DNA from: Candidatus Omnitrophota bacterium
Lineage (GTDB): Bacteria > Omnitrophota > Koll11 > Gygaellales > JAHJCI01
Direction: 5' to 3'
DNA: 13,314 nt
Assembly (NCBI GenBank): GCA_030622705.1
Contig: JAUXFU010000007.1
Span: forward strand, 1 to 13,314
The notes beneath the pieces are model-generated. The model saw only the letters and a list, made by a program, of their open reading frames with translations. It ran no database searches and was not told the DNA's origin. Numbering within the stretch: the stretch's first letter is position 1; every line of letters starts with the position of its first letter. The position numbers were made by a program, and so were the translations under genes. Positions 13,134-13,314 of the stretch are shown here, piece after piece.

Positions 13134-13314
13134 ATGAAGATAAGCTCAGAACATAAAAAATATATCCTGGAGAATATCAATGCGGAATCTATCAAAAAGA
13201 TCTCCCGGGACTTAAATCTAAAGGAAAAAAAATAAGGAGATTTCTACAAAAGTATAATACGAATAAAAAAAAGAGCCCTCCTCGAAAAGAACCCAGTAAT
13301 TCTACCAAAAAGAC
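13134..13314 (+). CDS. Plus-strand gene start with HTH-like sequence, frame broken at A8 (runs off the window)
   Basis: From the ATG at 13134 the frame reads MKISSEHKKYILENINAES, then IKKISRDLNLKEKK, and stops at 13233-13235 after 33 residues. The stop follows an A8 run (13225-13232). A -1 slip or one more A gives IRRFLQKYNTNKKKSPPRK and an open frame to the window edge. The joined segment IKKISRDLNL plus KEKKIRRFLQKY looks like a helix-turn-helix (helix, short turn, recognition helix), followed by a Lys/Pro-rich linker. A second A8 run is at 13265-13272. No clear Shine-Dalgarno is seen. It could be a real gene with slippage, a phase-variable gene, a pseudogene, or an assembly error. The downstream part is outside the window. 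Confidence 0.5.

Overview
The window is a bacterial locus for a type IV pilus or type II secretion-like envelope machine, read almost entirely on the minus strand (right to left). The gene style suggests an uncultured Gram-negative lineage. Pointers are fused PilM-PilN, a compact secretin, a c-di-GMP-I riboswitch, many short palindromic repeats and long periplasmic coiled-coil proteins. Candidatus Omnitrophota is my best guess from this style, but no marker gene here proves it. The genetic code looks standard: TGA ends pilO and pilP in tight 4-nt overlaps with the next gene.

Layout from right to left. On the plus strand at the far right (13134 to the edge) an extended -10 promoter leads to a short ORF with a helix-turn-helix-like sequence. 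Its frame is broken at an A8 tract and continues open in the slipped frame. On the minus strand follows a GH5 glycoside hydrolase (stop at 11587) whose promoter and 5' palindromic repeat favour a start near 12768 rather than 12870. A similar promoter (11562-11535) then begins the next unit: a small frame-broken ORF, a signal-peptide protein made of long coiled-coil repeats, a decayed PilZ gene, the assembly ATPase PilB/GspE and the inner-membrane platform PilC/GspF.

Downstream of pilC a promoter (6207-6179) starts an RNA that opens directly with a c-di-GMP-I (GEMM) riboswitch and an intrinsic terminator. Past a repeat-rich leader comes the pilin/pseudopilin gene gspG. After a second repeat-rich gap comes a tightly overlapping run of pilMN (fused), pilO, pilP and pilQ (secretin). 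The last gene is a large prepilin-like protein with carboxypeptidase-regulatory-like domains that runs off the left edge.

How it works together: PilB powers and PilC anchors assembly of GspG-type subunits. PilMN, PilO and PilP form the alignment complex to the outer-membrane secretin. The large prepilin may be a minor or tip subunit. Cyclic di-GMP appears to enter at several levels: the riboswitch in front of gspG and an MshEN domain with two 24-residue motifs on PilB. A PilZ gene was a third contact, now broken by two in-frame stops and a frameshift. No prepilin peptidase or PilT is in view.
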